Assembly (NCBI GenBank): GCA_964464925.1
Contig: CAYXLI010000014.1
Location: 62,001-126,000 of the forward strand
Reading direction: 5' to 3'
Origin: CAYXLI01 sp964464925
GTDB taxonomy: Bacteria; Acidobacteriota; Terriglobia; Bryobacterales; Bryobacteraceae
DNA: 64,000 nt
The notes below the pieces were generated by a model, which did not search any database, had not been told where the DNA came from, and saw only the letters and a program-made list of their open reading frames with translations. A program made the translations under genes and the position numbers. How positions within the stretch are numbered: position 1 is the first letter of the stretch; every line of letters starts with the position of its first letter. Shown here piece after piece: positions 36,109-44,315 of this stretch.

Positions 36109-36514
36109 CGGGATTCTCCACATGTTCCTCAGCGGGCACCGCCTGTTCTTTGGCTTCGGGGGAGTTGTCGGAGGCTGCCTCTTTGCCGTTCCGTCGAACG
36201 ATCTGATGTGCCGACCGGGCGACAACTTCGTAAACCGTCCGCTGGCTGCCGTCACGTGGTGTGAATTTCCTGGTCTGCAAGGTGCCTTCGACAAACACGT
36301 TGTCGCCCTTGTCGAAGCCGACCGCGATTTCAGACAAGTCGCCGTAGAAGACGATGCTGTGCCAGTTCGTGTGTTCCTGGACCTGCTCATTCCGGTCCTT
36401 GTAGCGATAGCCTTCTGCAAGCCGCGCGTTCGCGACCGGCGTTCCTGAGGGCAGGTACCGGACTTCAGGCTTCGCGGCGAGGTAGCCGGCGAGCTCGATT
36501 CTGTTCTTCTGCAT
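36083..36514 (-). CDS. ssb: single-stranded DNA-binding protein
   Basis: A 143-aa OB-fold protein (NRIELAGYLAAKPEVRYLPSGTPVANARLAEGYRYKDRNEQVQEHTNWHSIVFYGDLSEIAVGFDKGDNVFVEGTLQTRKFTPRDGSQRTVYEVVA). The C-terminal tail is acidic and ends DDGEIWPS, not the canonical DDDIPF tip. Conjugative elements often carry their own ssb to coat transferred ssDNA in the recipient. It lies directly after traG and overlaps traF by 26 bp. Confidence 0.93.
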   Translation of the reverse strand: MQKNRIELAGYLAAKPEVRYLPSGTPVANARLAEGYRYKDRNEQVQEHTNWHSIVFYGDLSEIAVGFDKGDNVFVEGTLQTRKFTPRDGSQRTVYEVVARSAHQIVRRNGKEAASDNSPEAKEQAVPAEEHVENPDDGEIWPS

Positions 36515-36517
36515 TGG

Positions 36518-38620
36518 TTACTCCTCCCTGTCGTCGACGCTGAGCTGTTCAAGGAATCCGTGCTTCGGCGCTCGACCGGTGTGCCCGTCGGTTCTTGCGG
36601 TGACCCTACCGGAGAGCGCCGCCACGAAAGCTCGCTCCATAGTTGAGACCGGCTCGGCAACGACCTCCGGCTTGCTGATCACGTTCGCGGTTCGATCCGA
36701 TGGTCTTTGCGGATTCACGCGGCCATCCTCAATCGCTGAGAATTCCGTCGGAGGCGGAATAGCCGCCCGTTTCGCCAATACTGGGTCGGAGAAGTACATG
36801 ATCTGAGTTCCGTGGATGGGGTGATGACCGCTTACGAAGATCAGCATGTCGCCGGGGGCGGTTATCCGCTCTGAGGTCCCGCTTCCGCTCTTCTTCGACG
36901 GCTTTAGACGCATAACCTCATCGGGCGTCATCAGCGGACGCTCGATCTGTTCGACACTCGCGCTCATGTGGTTGGCGATCGGAGCGAGTCGCGATCCCGA
37001 GAAATTGAAACTGGCCTTTTGCACCGTCTTGGTCCCGGTCATTTTGGAGAGCAGTTCCGCGGTGTCGTACTGGTTCGGGGCGTATGCCACTCGGACATGG
37101 CAGTTCGAAACAATGCTTTCGTTAGGGCCGTACTCGTCGACGATCTGGCGGATGTCCTGAGTGATGAGATAAGCCTTGAGGCCGTATCCCGCCATATAGG
37201 AAAGCGCGTCGGCAAAGATCTCCATCCTCTTCAGCGATGGGAATTCATCGACCATGAAGAGCAGCCGATGCCGATTCCGCTTCTGCGCGGAGCCTTCAAA
37301 GTCCATTCGCTCGGTGAGCCGGTTGACGATCATCGTGAAGATGAGCCGGATGAGGGGACGCAGTCTGATCTTGTCCGAGGGCGGAACCACGAGATACAGG
37401 GAGATGGGCCTGGCATGATTGACTAGGTCGTCGATAGTGAAGTCGCTGGCTGAGGTGTTCCGCGAGACGAGCGGGTCGCTGTAGAGCGTCAGTGCGGTCT
37501 TTGCCGTGGAAAGAACACCGGAGAAATCCTTGTCTTCCTTGTCGAGCATCTCGCGGACTTTCTCTCGCACGACAGGGTGTGTTGCGGTTCGTTCGCCCTC
37601 CGTCATGCGCCAACCGTGTGTGCGGGTCGGATCGTGCGGGAAGTTTTCCAGTTCGGCAAGCGTGTCGCGGAAGCTCTGCCCCGGCTTCGTGAATACCGAA
37701 GCCAGGTCGGACAGGCAGGCGACCTTGCCCTCGGCGGCGGCTGCGTAGCAAACGTGGAGGATCATGCCGGTTGTGATCGAAGCGGCGGCATCTTGCCAGT
37801 AGCGCTCTTGCGGGCTGTCCTCGCCGGTTCGCACGATCATGTCGGCTACGTTCTGCGCGTCGGAAACGTCGCGCGGTGTTCCGATCCGAACTTCCGAAAG
37901 GGGGTTGAATCGGGAGCCGTTTCCAATCTCGACCGGCGAGAACTTGAAGCAGAGGTGGCCTTGGGCCTGGCGAAAGCCTGCGGTCTTGGCCCAATTCTCA
38001 CCTTTGATGTCGTAGACCACGGCCGACTCTGACCAGGCGAGCAGTGTCGGTATTACCAGGCCAACGCCCTTACCGCTGCGGGTGGGCGCGAACGCCAGAA
38101 TGTGCTCCGGGCCGTTGTGCCGAAGGTAGTGGAGCCGGTTTCCGTGTGGGTTGCACCAACCGCCCACATACGCACCTTGTTTTGCGGCGAGCAAGCCCGT
38201 CGCTAGCACATCCTCCGGCGAAGCCCAGCGTGCCGATCCGTGAAGATCCTCGGCATTCTCCGACAGGCGTTTCGCCCGTCGGATGTTCAGTGCGTATACA
38301 AGGGCGACAGCGAGCGCTGACCCCACGACAACGGTCAATGCTCCGCCAAGCAGCGGGAGACGAACCTTGGGATTCGGTGATGCCCCGTGTTTCAGCAACC
38401 AGCTCGCCCACGCGAACGGCTGGTAGACGCTGGTGCCCCGGACCTGCAGGAGGGGCGCACCAAGAGCACCTTGGTAGGCAAACCGGTACGCGATGAACTG
38501 CGTTGCGGCGATGTTGACCGCGATCAACAGGGCAACCCCGGCGATGACTCCTGTCCAGTTGTAGCCGCCGACAAAGCCGGGGTCCGGTGGCGTTCGATAT
38601 AGGCTCGCGGTTCGTGGCAT
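36518..38620 (-). CDS. traG: type IV coupling protein TraG/VirD4
   Basis: A 700-aa membrane ATPase. Two N-terminal helices (VIAGVALLIAVNIAATQFIAYRFA; LPLLGGALTVVVGSALAVALVYAL) are followed by DLHGSARWASPEDV, Walker A FAPTRSGKGVGLVIPTLLAW (near residue 175) and Walker B LLFMVDEFPSLKRM (near residue 455), then LITQDIRQIVDEYG. It links the relaxosome to the trb channel and pumps the T-DNA strand. It is in an operon with ardC upstream and ssb downstream. Confidence 0.94.
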   Translation of the reverse strand: MPRTASLYRTPPDPGFVGGYNWTGVIAGVALLIAVNIAATQFIAYRFAYQGALGAPLLQVRGTSVYQPFAWASWLLKHGASPNPKVRLPLLGGALTVVVGSALAVALVYALNIRRAKRLSENAEDLHGSARWASPEDVLATGLLAAKQGAYVGGWCNPHGNRLHYLRHNGPEHILAFAPTRSGKGVGLVIPTLLAWSESAVVYDIKGENWAKTAGFRQAQGHLCFKFSPVEIGNGSRFNPLSEVRIGTPRDVSDAQNVADMIVRTGEDSPQERYWQDAAASITTGMILHVCYAAAAEGKVACLSDLASVFTKPGQSFRDTLAELENFPHDPTRTHGWRMTEGERTATHPVVREKVREMLDKEDKDFSGVLSTAKTALTLYSDPLVSRNTSASDFTIDDLVNHARPISLYLVVPPSDKIRLRPLIRLIFTMIVNRLTERMDFEGSAQKRNRHRLLFMVDEFPSLKRMEIFADALSYMAGYGLKAYLITQDIRQIVDEYGPNESIVSNCHVRVAYAPNQYDTAELLSKMTGTKTVQKASFNFSGSRLAPIANHMSASVEQIERPLMTPDEVMRLKPSKKSGSGTSERITAPGDMLIFVSGHHPIHGTQIMYFSDPVLAKRAAIPPPTEFSAIEDGRVNPQRPSDRTANVISKPEVVAEPVSTMERAFVAALSGRVTARTDGHTGRAPKHGFLEQLSVDDREE

Positions 38621-38622
38621 TG

Positions 38623-40095
38623 TTACCTCGCAAGCGACTGCGCACGTTCGCGGGCCTTGAACGGCTTCGTATCGGCGAGGCCGTTCTTGTAGTTGATGGC
38701 GACACCCTGGCCCGGCGACAGCACATCTGCGATGAGCGACTTCGGGTGAGCGATGACCGACGCGGGACTTATCTTCTGCAGGAGATGGTGCTCGGTCTCG
38801 GCGCAGATCTCGCCGCGGTAGCGCCCGGAGTCGGTGTCTGCTGCGTAAAGGCGTGTCGTGTTCCCGAACTGAGCTCTGGCCTGCTTCTCCGCTTCGGCGA
38901 GGGATCGCTGCAACTCCGTTTCGCTGGGTGGTCGCCGACCGTCCACGTCGCCGTCCAGAATCTTCTCGGTTTGCACCTTCACCGGTGCCTGGCCGTCCGG
39001 CACCCCGGCTTTGCCGGCCCGCGCGGGATTTCTGGTCTCCGTGGCGGTTTCCTTCTCGACGATATTCACGGTGCCAGTTCCGCGCTCGTATGCCGCAACA
39101 TGCTCGGAGGTTTCGGCGCTAATCTGCGGCACCGCTTTGGATTCAACCGTCTTGCTACGCTCCAGGCCCAGCAAGTAGTCAGCTGCGTTGTGAGCGTCTT
39201 TTGCTGCTCGGAAGATCTCGTGCTTGTCGTTCTTCAGGGCGCTGATCCAGGAGCCTACGTACGCCGCGTGCTGCTCCGGGTTGTGTGGAATTCCGCGCTC
39301 TGCAGCTAGGAATACGGACGTGAGTTCGGCCCGGAGTTCCTCCTTGGCGTAGTTCGGATCGCCGAATCGGTAGCTTTCGTTGAGCGTCTGGCGATTCAGT
39401 CGAGACGGATGTCCGGTCCAGTGGGCCAGTTCATGAAGAGCGGTGCCGTAGTAGTCTGGTGCGGTACGGAAAGCCTCTTTGGCCGGCAGGTGAATGGAGT
39501 CTTGCGCGCGGCTGTAGAATGCACGATCCTGCTGATCGTGGGCAATCGCCGCCCCGGAGTTCTGGAGGATCTCTTCGCCGGTCTTGACGACCTCCCAGTC
39601 CTGTAGGCGCTTCGGTTCTTGCGGGGGGATACCGTCGATCTGCTGCGCGTTGAAGACGGTGTAGACCCTGTGCAATGGCGACTGCCGGGCTGGTGATTCT
39701 TCGCCTTTCGTGGAAGGCGCGCCTGGCGCAGTCTCGCCCGCTCCGGTGCGAGCGGCGCGGTCGTTGAACTGCCAATACTCGATCTGCGTGCCCTTCTCGC
39801 CCTGGCGAACCTGCCAGCCGCTCTCGTGAGCCTGGCGATATGTGAGCCATCTCGGGTCCGTGAAGCCTTTACGAGCAGCCGTGGCCATGAGGTGGAGTGC
39901 ATTGCCGCCTCGGTAGCCGCGGTCGGAAGTTGGATTGAACGGTAGCGCGGTGGCTCCCGCTTCCCAAGGCTTCTGCCATGGGGCGGTGCCCTTCTCAAGC
40001 ATCTCGATGATTTGGTTCGTCACCTCCTGGCGGTAATCCCGTTTAGTTGTTGGGATTTCTTGCGCCTGAACGTCTTTGTCTTCCGTTGTTTTCAT
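38623..40095 (-). CDS. ArdC-like antirestriction protein with C-terminal KfrB-like domain
   Basis: A 490-aa protein. The N-terminal ssDNA-binding ArdC_N domain (TNQIIEMLEKGTAPWQKPWEAG ... PRWLTYRQAHESGWQVRQGEKGTQIEYWQF) precedes a zincin-like domain with HELAHWTGH near residue 221 and EELRAELTSVFLAAERGI. The C-terminal ~65 residues (YRGEICAETEHHLLQKISPASVIAHPKSLI) look like the KfrB domain. ArdC proteins protect incoming ssDNA from host restriction and may shield the transferred strand. The stop is 2 bp from the traG start. Confidence 0.9.
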   Translation of the reverse strand: MKTTEDKDVQAQEIPTTKRDYRQEVTNQIIEMLEKGTAPWQKPWEAGATALPFNPTSDRGYRGGNALHLMATAARKGFTDPRWLTYRQAHESGWQVRQGEKGTQIEYWQFNDRAARTGAGETAPGAPSTKGEESPARQSPLHRVYTVFNAQQIDGIPPQEPKRLQDWEVVKTGEEILQNSGAAIAHDQQDRAFYSRAQDSIHLPAKEAFRTAPDYYGTALHELAHWTGHPSRLNRQTLNESYRFGDPNYAKEELRAELTSVFLAAERGIPHNPEQHAAYVGSWISALKNDKHEIFRAAKDAHNAADYLLGLERSKTVESKAVPQISAETSEHVAAYERGTGTVNIVEKETATETRNPARAGKAGVPDGQAPVKVQTEKILDGDVDGRRPPSETELQRSLAEAEKQARAQFGNTTRLYAADTDSGRYRGEICAETEHHLLQKISPASVIAHPKSLIADVLSPGQGVAINYKNGLADTKPFKARERAQSLAR

Positions 40096-40229
40096 TGCTC
40101 CTCCTCGAAGTCCGGTTCTGGTTGTTCCAACTCGAAGCCAGAGCCTTCCAGCGGCTCGCCACTTGCCGCGGGCGAATCGTCTGGTGCGGGAGAAATCTGT
40201 TGATGTCCCGAAGGTCGTTGTGTGTCCAC
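40092..40229 (-). CDS. small acidic protein coupled to ardC
   Basis: A 45-aa open frame starting at GTG (DTQRPSGHQQ...). It is rich in Pro, Glu and Asp, ends EPDFEEEQ, and its TGA overlaps the ardC ATG (ATGA), a coupling layout. No family is known to me. It could be a regulator or simply a coupled leader. The shared promoter and the palindromic operator lie just upstream. Confidence 0.5.
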   Translation of the reverse strand: MDTQRPSGHQQISPAPDDSPAASGEPLEGSGFELEQPEPDFEEEQ

Positions 40230-40241
40230 TGTGTACCTCAA

Positions 40242-40298
40242 TCTAGCTTGTGCCAGCTAGCTAGATACAGTATTCGCTGCTGGACGCGATATTGTCAA
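40242..40298 (-). promoter_or_regulatory. promoter and palindromic operator of the ardC-traG-ssb-traF-traB operon
   Basis: Minus strand: -35 TTGACA (40298-40293), 18-bp spacer, -10 AATACT (40274-40269). Imperfect copies of the ACAAGCTAGCTTGT family (CTAGCTTGT, AGCTAGCTAG) lie at 40242-40268, spanning the start point to about +20. This looks like a repressor site common to the element's four promoter regions. Confidence 0.6.
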
Positions 40299-40419
40299 CG
40301 GGGAGTTCGCAGGCTCCGCCGTATTCAGCGCTTGCTCCGCAGTCTACGGGAGATCGGGTTCGAGATGTGACAACGGCTATCGACCGCGCAGGTGTTCGCC
40401 TATTTTTCGCCCTTGCGGG

Positions 40420-40425
40420 TATAAT
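40420..40425 (+). promoter_or_regulatory. TATAAT -10 box, predicted leaderless start
   Basis: TATAAT ends 8 bp before the ATG at 40434, leaving no room for a leader or ribosome site. The -35 is weak (TTCGCC at 40395). Transcription may start at or next to the start codon. Confidence 0.5.
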
Positions 40426-40433
40426 GCCCGTGT

Positions 40434-40736
40434 ATGCCGAAGTGGGCTACGGTGACAGTTACCGACGATGAGGGACGGCGGCATTCGATGGATGTCCAAG
40501 CTGAATCCGTCTACGACGCCGCGCACATTTACGTGTCCTCGGCCAAAAGCCAACAGGCAGCGATGCTGCCTGGAAGAGTCCCACCGCCATCATCGACGAC
40601 GGTGTTTGAAGTGGTCTGCGATGGGAAGGTCTATCGAGTGGAAGGGAAGAAGTTCCAGAAGTGGATCTTGAAACGCCGCGAGGAACTGAAGGGACCGAAG
40701 GGCCTGCTATTCAAGCAGCGGCCTGCATTGGACTGA
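40434..40736 (+). CDS. conserved 100-aa ICE protein of unknown function
   Basis: A 100-aa protein (PKWATVTVTDDEGRRHSMDVQAESVYDAAHIYVSSAKSQ ... TVFEVVCDGKVYRVEGKKFQKWILKRREELKGPKG). It has beta-rich character followed by a basic C-terminal helix. It resembles small 'hypothetical' proteins on acidobacterial elements, but I do not know its role. It lies between the ardC promoter and the convergent relaxase operon, and its 3' end is 18 bp from the relaxase stop. Transcription may be leaderless (TATAAT just upstream). Confidence 0.65.
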   Translation: MPKWATVTVTDDEGRRHSMDVQAESVYDAAHIYVSSAKSQQAAMLPGRVPPPSSTTVFEVVCDGKVYRVEGKKFQKWILKRREELKGPKGLLFKQRPALD

Positions 40737-40754
40737 CGAACCCCGCGGCGGAGA

Positions 40755-42035
40755 CTACCGAGATCGTCGTGTTCCCCGTGACGCAGGCATTTGCGGCTTT
40801 GGGACAGCGTTCCTCGTGGGGCTTGCATCACCCGAGTGATGCGCCGCTAATTTGCCGTCAATCCGCTTCAGCGTGACGGCTTGCCCAACGGCGAGCCGCC
40901 CCTTTGCGCGATCACGCTCTATGTTTTCATCGTGAGAAATGATGTGGACGAAGCCATCAGTCCCTTCGAGGATCATCGCCGGCCGATCGGTGCCATCGTC
41001 GTGGGCGTGGCCGATTACCCGTCCGGTCAGCTCCGAGATTTCGGTCGGTGGCGTGTAACGAAGTGGCAGCATCGGATTGGAAAGCAGAGATCCATAGGCG
41101 GCGATCATCCGTTGACGATCGCTTAGCTTCTGCATTCCGCGGAGAACCGCGTCAAAGTCGGACTTCACGTCCCACGCGTGTTCATCAGCGCGTCGCGCAA
41201 GGCCCAGTTCCTGGAGGAAGAAGAGGCGACTCCTGAGTGGGACCTGGCTCCGGCCGCTGAGATCGAACCGAAAGAACTCCTGTCCCGCTGCCGGTCGGCT
41301 TCTGGCGATCTGTCGATCCAGAGTTGTAAACCGAACCTGGCCGACCTCCCGTTCCGTGGCTTCAAGTGCATCCTGGTGGGTCCGAAAGCCCAGTTGTACT
41401 GTGCATTCGTCTTCGGCCCCTCGTCGAATGCCATGCTTCACGTAGTCTCGATCGAGCCGAAGTTCGTCTCCATCTGCTACTCCCCGGAGGGCCACATGCG
41501 CGTGGGGGTGCTGGGTGTTCGAGTGGACGACCGCAACCCATTCGAGGTGGCGCCCGAGGTCCGCCTCCATGCGCATTATCATTTCGCGGACGAGCTTCTT
41601 GGTGTCAACGCGCTCCCCGAACTCTGGAGAGACTATTAGCTTGAACATCCGGGGATCGCCGGCGGATTGCCATTCGCGCAGCTTCGCGGGTACGTCAGGC
41701 ACGGTGCCACTGACGTCGAAGCCGACGCTACCTTTTCCGCTCTCGATGTGAACAGCACTGTCCCGAACAATGTAGCGGCCATGGGCAGCCCACTGCCCTC
41801 GCACGCGGTTTCCGGAATACGTGACCCGCACGGCGCAACGTTGTCGATAGGAGGTCTGTGGTGAACCGGCGTTGCCGCGACCCTGCCTTCTACCCCGAAT
41901 AGAGCCTGACCCCTTCGAGGTCATCCGAACTACACGGATGAGGTTTTTGAAAGCTTTGGCCCAAACCTTCGATTCATCTTTCTCCTGGCCCTTCGGGCGG
42001 CGCGGTCGAAAAACGATCGGTCGTTCGTCAATCAC
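40755..42035 (-). CDS. MOBP-type relaxase with DUF3363-like C-terminus
   Basis: A 426-aa protein. The relaxase domain has RAAVRVTYSGN-like start, SPEFGERVDTKKLVREMIMRMEADLGRHLEWVAVVHSNTQHPHAHVALRG with the three-His metal site HPHAHV near residue 176. The upstream AHGRYIVRDSA region lacks a strong separate Tyr; candidates are Y in SYRQR or GRYIV. The C-terminal half (SDRQRMIAAYGSLLSNPMLPLRY; ELTGRVIGHAHDDGTDRPAMILEG) is DUF3363-like. It would nick at oriT and pilot the strand. The start is GTG, overlapping the preceding gene by 8 bp. Confidence 0.88.
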   Translation of the reverse strand: MIDERPIVFRPRRPKGQEKDESKVWAKAFKNLIRVVRMTSKGSGSIRGRRQGRGNAGSPQTSYRQRCAVRVTYSGNRVRGQWAAHGRYIVRDSAVHIESGKGSVGFDVSGTVPDVPAKLREWQSAGDPRMFKLIVSPEFGERVDTKKLVREMIMRMEADLGRHLEWVAVVHSNTQHPHAHVALRGVADGDELRLDRDYVKHGIRRGAEDECTVQLGFRTHQDALEATEREVGQVRFTTLDRQIARSRPAAGQEFFRFDLSGRSQVPLRSRLFFLQELGLARRADEHAWDVKSDFDAVLRGMQKLSDRQRMIAAYGSLLSNPMLPLRYTPPTEISELTGRVIGHAHDDGTDRPAMILEGTDGFVHIISHDENIERDRAKGRLAVGQAVTLKRIDGKLAAHHSGDASPTRNAVPKPQMPASRGTRRSR

Positions 42036-42441
42036 GTTCTGTCAGCTCCCCCAGTGAGGTCTGCGAGTCGGCCGTCATGTTCTGCGCGACAGACTTAAGG
42101 AACCGGTCATATCGCATTCGAGCGCGACGTTTCGCCTGGTCGAGGAGTTCAGGAGCAGGCTCCGGAACACAGGTCAAGAAGAGCCGGGCGAGACTGTCGG
42201 TCAGGGCGAATACTGCCTGCTGAGCCGTCTGCAAGGTCCGCAGGTCTCTTGCCACGCGGTCAATGCTGGCGCTCACGATCCGTTCGGTCTTGGCGATGGC
42301 TGGCTCACCATGGCGCATTTCGTTTTCAAGCGCCATGCGCACAACGCTCGCCACCGACGTGCCGCGCTCTCCGGCCACGACTTTGAGACGTTCAAGAAGA
42401 TCCTGAGGGACCAGCAGTTCGAATCTTTCATTCTTTCGCAT
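42028..42441 (-). CDS. relaxosome accessory RHH protein (TraJ/MobC position)
   Basis: A 137-aa protein with an N-terminal ribbon-helix-helix (RFELLVPQDLLERLKVVAGERGTSVASVVRMALENEMRHG) and a C-terminal helical region (RVARDLRTLQTAQQAVFALTDSLARLF). It sits directly upstream of the relaxase and divergent from traK. This is the place of TraJ in IncP plasmids, which binds oriT and recruits the relaxase. It overlaps the relaxase GTG by 8 bp. Confidence 0.82.
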   Translation of the reverse strand: MRKNERFELLVPQDLLERLKVVAGERGTSVASVVRMALENEMRHGEPAIAKTERIVSASIDRVARDLRTLQTAQQAVFALTDSLARLFLTCVPEPAPELLDQAKRRARMRYDRFLKSVAQNMTADSQTSLGELTERD

Positions 42442-42482
42442 CTTTTCTCAGCCGTACTCACGCTACGTAAATGTTCCGGTAG

Positions 42483-42498
42483 TCAAGCTAGCCTGTAC
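42483..42498. repeat. imperfect element palindrome upstream of relaxase operon
   Basis: TCAAGCTAGCCTGTAC differs from TACAAGCTAGCTTGTA in a few positions. It is 42 bp upstream of the accessory-protein start codon and overlaps a possible TTGACT -35 on the minus strand. Confidence 0.55.
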
Positions 42499-42694
42499 CG
42501 TAAGCCCATACTATTGCAACAGCGCGAGATAGGCAAGAACAAACAGCAGCCGCTACGTATTCTCCTTTATGTTCCACTACCCGTCTCAGGGCTGTTGCCG
42601 TTCTTCTGGTTTGCCTCGCCGCCGACCTGACCCCGGTCTGCAAACACCCGACGGCAAGACCAGATGAGAATGCGCGAGAATGCATGAGAACTTG

Positions 42695-42710
42695 TACAAG
42701 CTAGCTTGTA
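42695..42710. repeat. perfect 16-bp palindrome upstream of traK
   Basis: TACAAGCTAGCTTGTA is fully self-complementary. A traK promoter is predicted to overlap it: -35 TTGTAT (42706-42711), 17-bp spacer, -10 TACAAC (42729-42734). Confidence 0.75.
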
Positions 42711-42754
42711 TTTGCTGCAAAGCTCTGGTACAACTCGAACTGAGACGAGAACTG

Positions 42755-43165
42755 ATGCAAGATGACGCTGTGCCCGCCTCGCCGAATCTCGATTCTCTGG
42801 TGAAACACAGACCGGCGTGCAAGCGCGCGCTGGTCCGCCTCCTCTGGCCGAAGATCCGCGCATCCCTGGAGGTCGGCCACACTGTGCGAGAGGTGCTGGA
42901 GAAGCTTCGGCTGGACGGGATAGACCTCAGCTATCCGAGCCTGTGCCGCTATGTAGTGGACTTTCGGAGGTCCGACGCAGCCGAGGGGGAGCACCGACCC
43001 GCGCTGCCAAAGCAGGAGAAACGACCGGATGCTTCGGTGCAGAGGCGTCCGCGGGACCCGCTTGAAAACGTTCGCCGCCTCACTGAAGAGAAACCACCCG
43101 GATTCCGATATCCGGGAACCATGTCGGACAAGGAGCTATTCGGAGATGAAAGCAGCAACAGCTAA
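42755..43165 (+). CDS. traK: conjugal transfer protein TraK-like
   Basis: A 136-aa protein from the ATG at 42755; the frame is open upstream but overlaps the operator. An HTH-like middle (RALVRLLWPKIRASLEVGHTVREVLEKLRLDGIDLSYPSLCRYVVDFRR) fits TraK of IncP plasmids, which wraps oriT DNA and aids nicking. The C-terminal 60 residues are basic and disordered. It is followed by traL (20-bp overlap) and traM, in RP4 Tra1 order, opposite the relaxase operon. Confidence 0.8.
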   Translation: MQDDAVPASPNLDSLVKHRPACKRALVRLLWPKIRASLEVGHTVREVLEKLRLDGIDLSYPSLCRYVVDFRRSDAAEGEHRPALPKQEKRPDASVQRRPRDPLENVRRLTEEKPPGFRYPGTMSDKELFGDESSNS

Positions 43166-43931
43166 TGGCGATACGGGCCGGCGGGAGACAGGCCCTGTGG
43201 CGAGTGCGCCCGCTACGGTCCACTTCGTTTTGCAGGGAAAGGGCGGCGTCGGGAAGAGCTTCGTCGCGTCGATCCTCGGACAGTATTTTCAAACGCGCGG
43301 CCGGGATGTCCGGTGCTTCGATACCGACCCAGTGAATCAAACCTTCGCACAATACCGGGAACTCGGCGTGGAACGGCTCGACCTGCTAGTCGACGGAAGC
43401 ATCGACCAAAGGGCGTTCGATGGGCTCGTGGAGCGATTGCTCACCGATGATGGGTGCTTCGTTGTCGATAACGGCGCATCGACGTTCATCCCGATGTGGA
43501 ACTACATTCTGGAGAACGACGTTGTCCGTGTCCTGAGCGATACCGGCAGGAGGGTCTTCGTTCACTGCGTCATCACCGGCGGGCAGGCTCTGACCGATAC
43601 TCTGACCGGCTTCGCGAAACTCGCAGAGACGACCCCGGACCGAAACGTCGTGCTCTGGGTGAATGAGTACTTCGGACGGGTTGAGCGCGACGGCAAGCCC
43701 TTGAGCGAACTGCCTGTCTACCGAGATCATGTCGATAAGGTTTGGGGATCGGTGGCGATCCCAAAGCGAAATCGGGACACGTTTGGCCGCGACGTCGAGG
43801 ACCTCCTGCGCCGAAAGATGACGTTCCGGCAGGCACTCGAAGGCGCGGACTTCCCGATCATGGTTCGGCAGCGGCTCAAGGTGGTACAGCGCGAGTTGTT
43901 CGAGCAACTCGACAGCCTGGCGGTTCTTTAG
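43146..43931 (+). CDS. traL: TraL-like ParA-superfamily ATPase
   Basis: A 261-aa protein from the ATG at 43146, preceded by AAGGAG. The deviant Walker A is QGKGGVGKSFVASILGQYF (about residues 30-45) and the Walker B-like acidic end is DGCFVVDNGASTFIPMWNYI; VRCFDTDPVNQTFAQY is typical of TraL. IncP TraL is a MinD/ParA-type ATPase of the Tra1 region whose exact role is unclear. It is part of traK-traL-traM. Confidence 0.88.
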   Translation: MKAATANGDTGRRETGPVASAPATVHFVLQGKGGVGKSFVASILGQYFQTRGRDVRCFDTDPVNQTFAQYRELGVERLDLLVDGSIDQRAFDGLVERLLTDDGCFVVDNGASTFIPMWNYILENDVVRVLSDTGRRVFVHCVITGGQALTDTLTGFAKLAETTPDRNVVLWVNEYFGRVERDGKPLSELPVYRDHVDKVWGSVAIPKRNRDTFGRDVEDLLRRKMTFRQALEGADFPIMVRQRLKVVQRELFEQLDSLAVL

Positions 43932-43941
43932 GTTCTGAAGG

Positions 43942-44295
43942 ATGGATCGCAAACGGATCATCGGTGAGGTCGCGGCCAAGCATGGCGTTCTCCTGGCGGA
44001 GGATGACCCGGCGTTTCTGCTCGTGACGATCGCCGAGATCGCGCTGCGGGACGCTCAGAGCGATTTCCTGGACGTGGTACGGCGAACGATCGCCGACCAG
44101 GAGGAAGCTGCGGAAAGGATGCAGAAGAGCATCGGGGAGACGCTTGGCAGCTCGATCCGACGGGCTCTGAGCGAAGGCGAAACGGTCCTTCCTCCACGCC
44201 CCGTCCATCTCCGCGAGCGGGTTGTCTTCTTTGGGGCAGTCTTCGGGCTGTTGTTGTTCGCAGCCGGGTTCGCGCTTGGAGCAATGTGGAAATGA
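43942..44295 (+). CDS. traM: TraM-like conjugation membrane protein
   Basis: A 117-aa protein. The N-terminal coiled region (RKRIIGEVAAKHGVLLAEDDPAFLLVTIAEIALRDAQSDFLDVVRRTIADQEEAAERMQKSIGETLGSSIRRAL) precedes one C-terminal membrane helix (RVVFFGAVFGLLLFAAGFALGAM). It fits TraM of IncP plasmids in size, order and topology. It sits 10 bp after traL. The role is unclear; it probably localises the relaxosome to the membrane. Confidence 0.83.
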   Translation: MDRKRIIGEVAAKHGVLLAEDDPAFLLVTIAEIALRDAQSDFLDVVRRTIADQEEAAERMQKSIGETLGSSIRRALSEGETVLPPRPVHLRERVVFFGAVFGLLLFAAGFALGAMWK

Positions 44296-44315
44296 ATCTT
44301 TGAAACTGGAGCTTC

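Larger units (their letters stand above)
42442..42754. other. divergent traJ-traK intergenic region, probable oriT
   Basis: A 313-bp gap between the relaxosome operon and traK, at the position of IncP oriT. It contains two copies of the element palindrome (42483-42498 imperfect, 42695-42710 perfect). I did not find a convincing IncP nic hexamer in it; GATCCTG occurs at 42399, inside the accessory gene, so the nick site remains unplaced. Confidence 0.55.

Noticed and set aside
42395..42410. GATCCTG as an IncP-like nic site
   Set aside because: It lies inside the accessory-protein gene and lacks the surrounding oriT repeats, so chance is likely.
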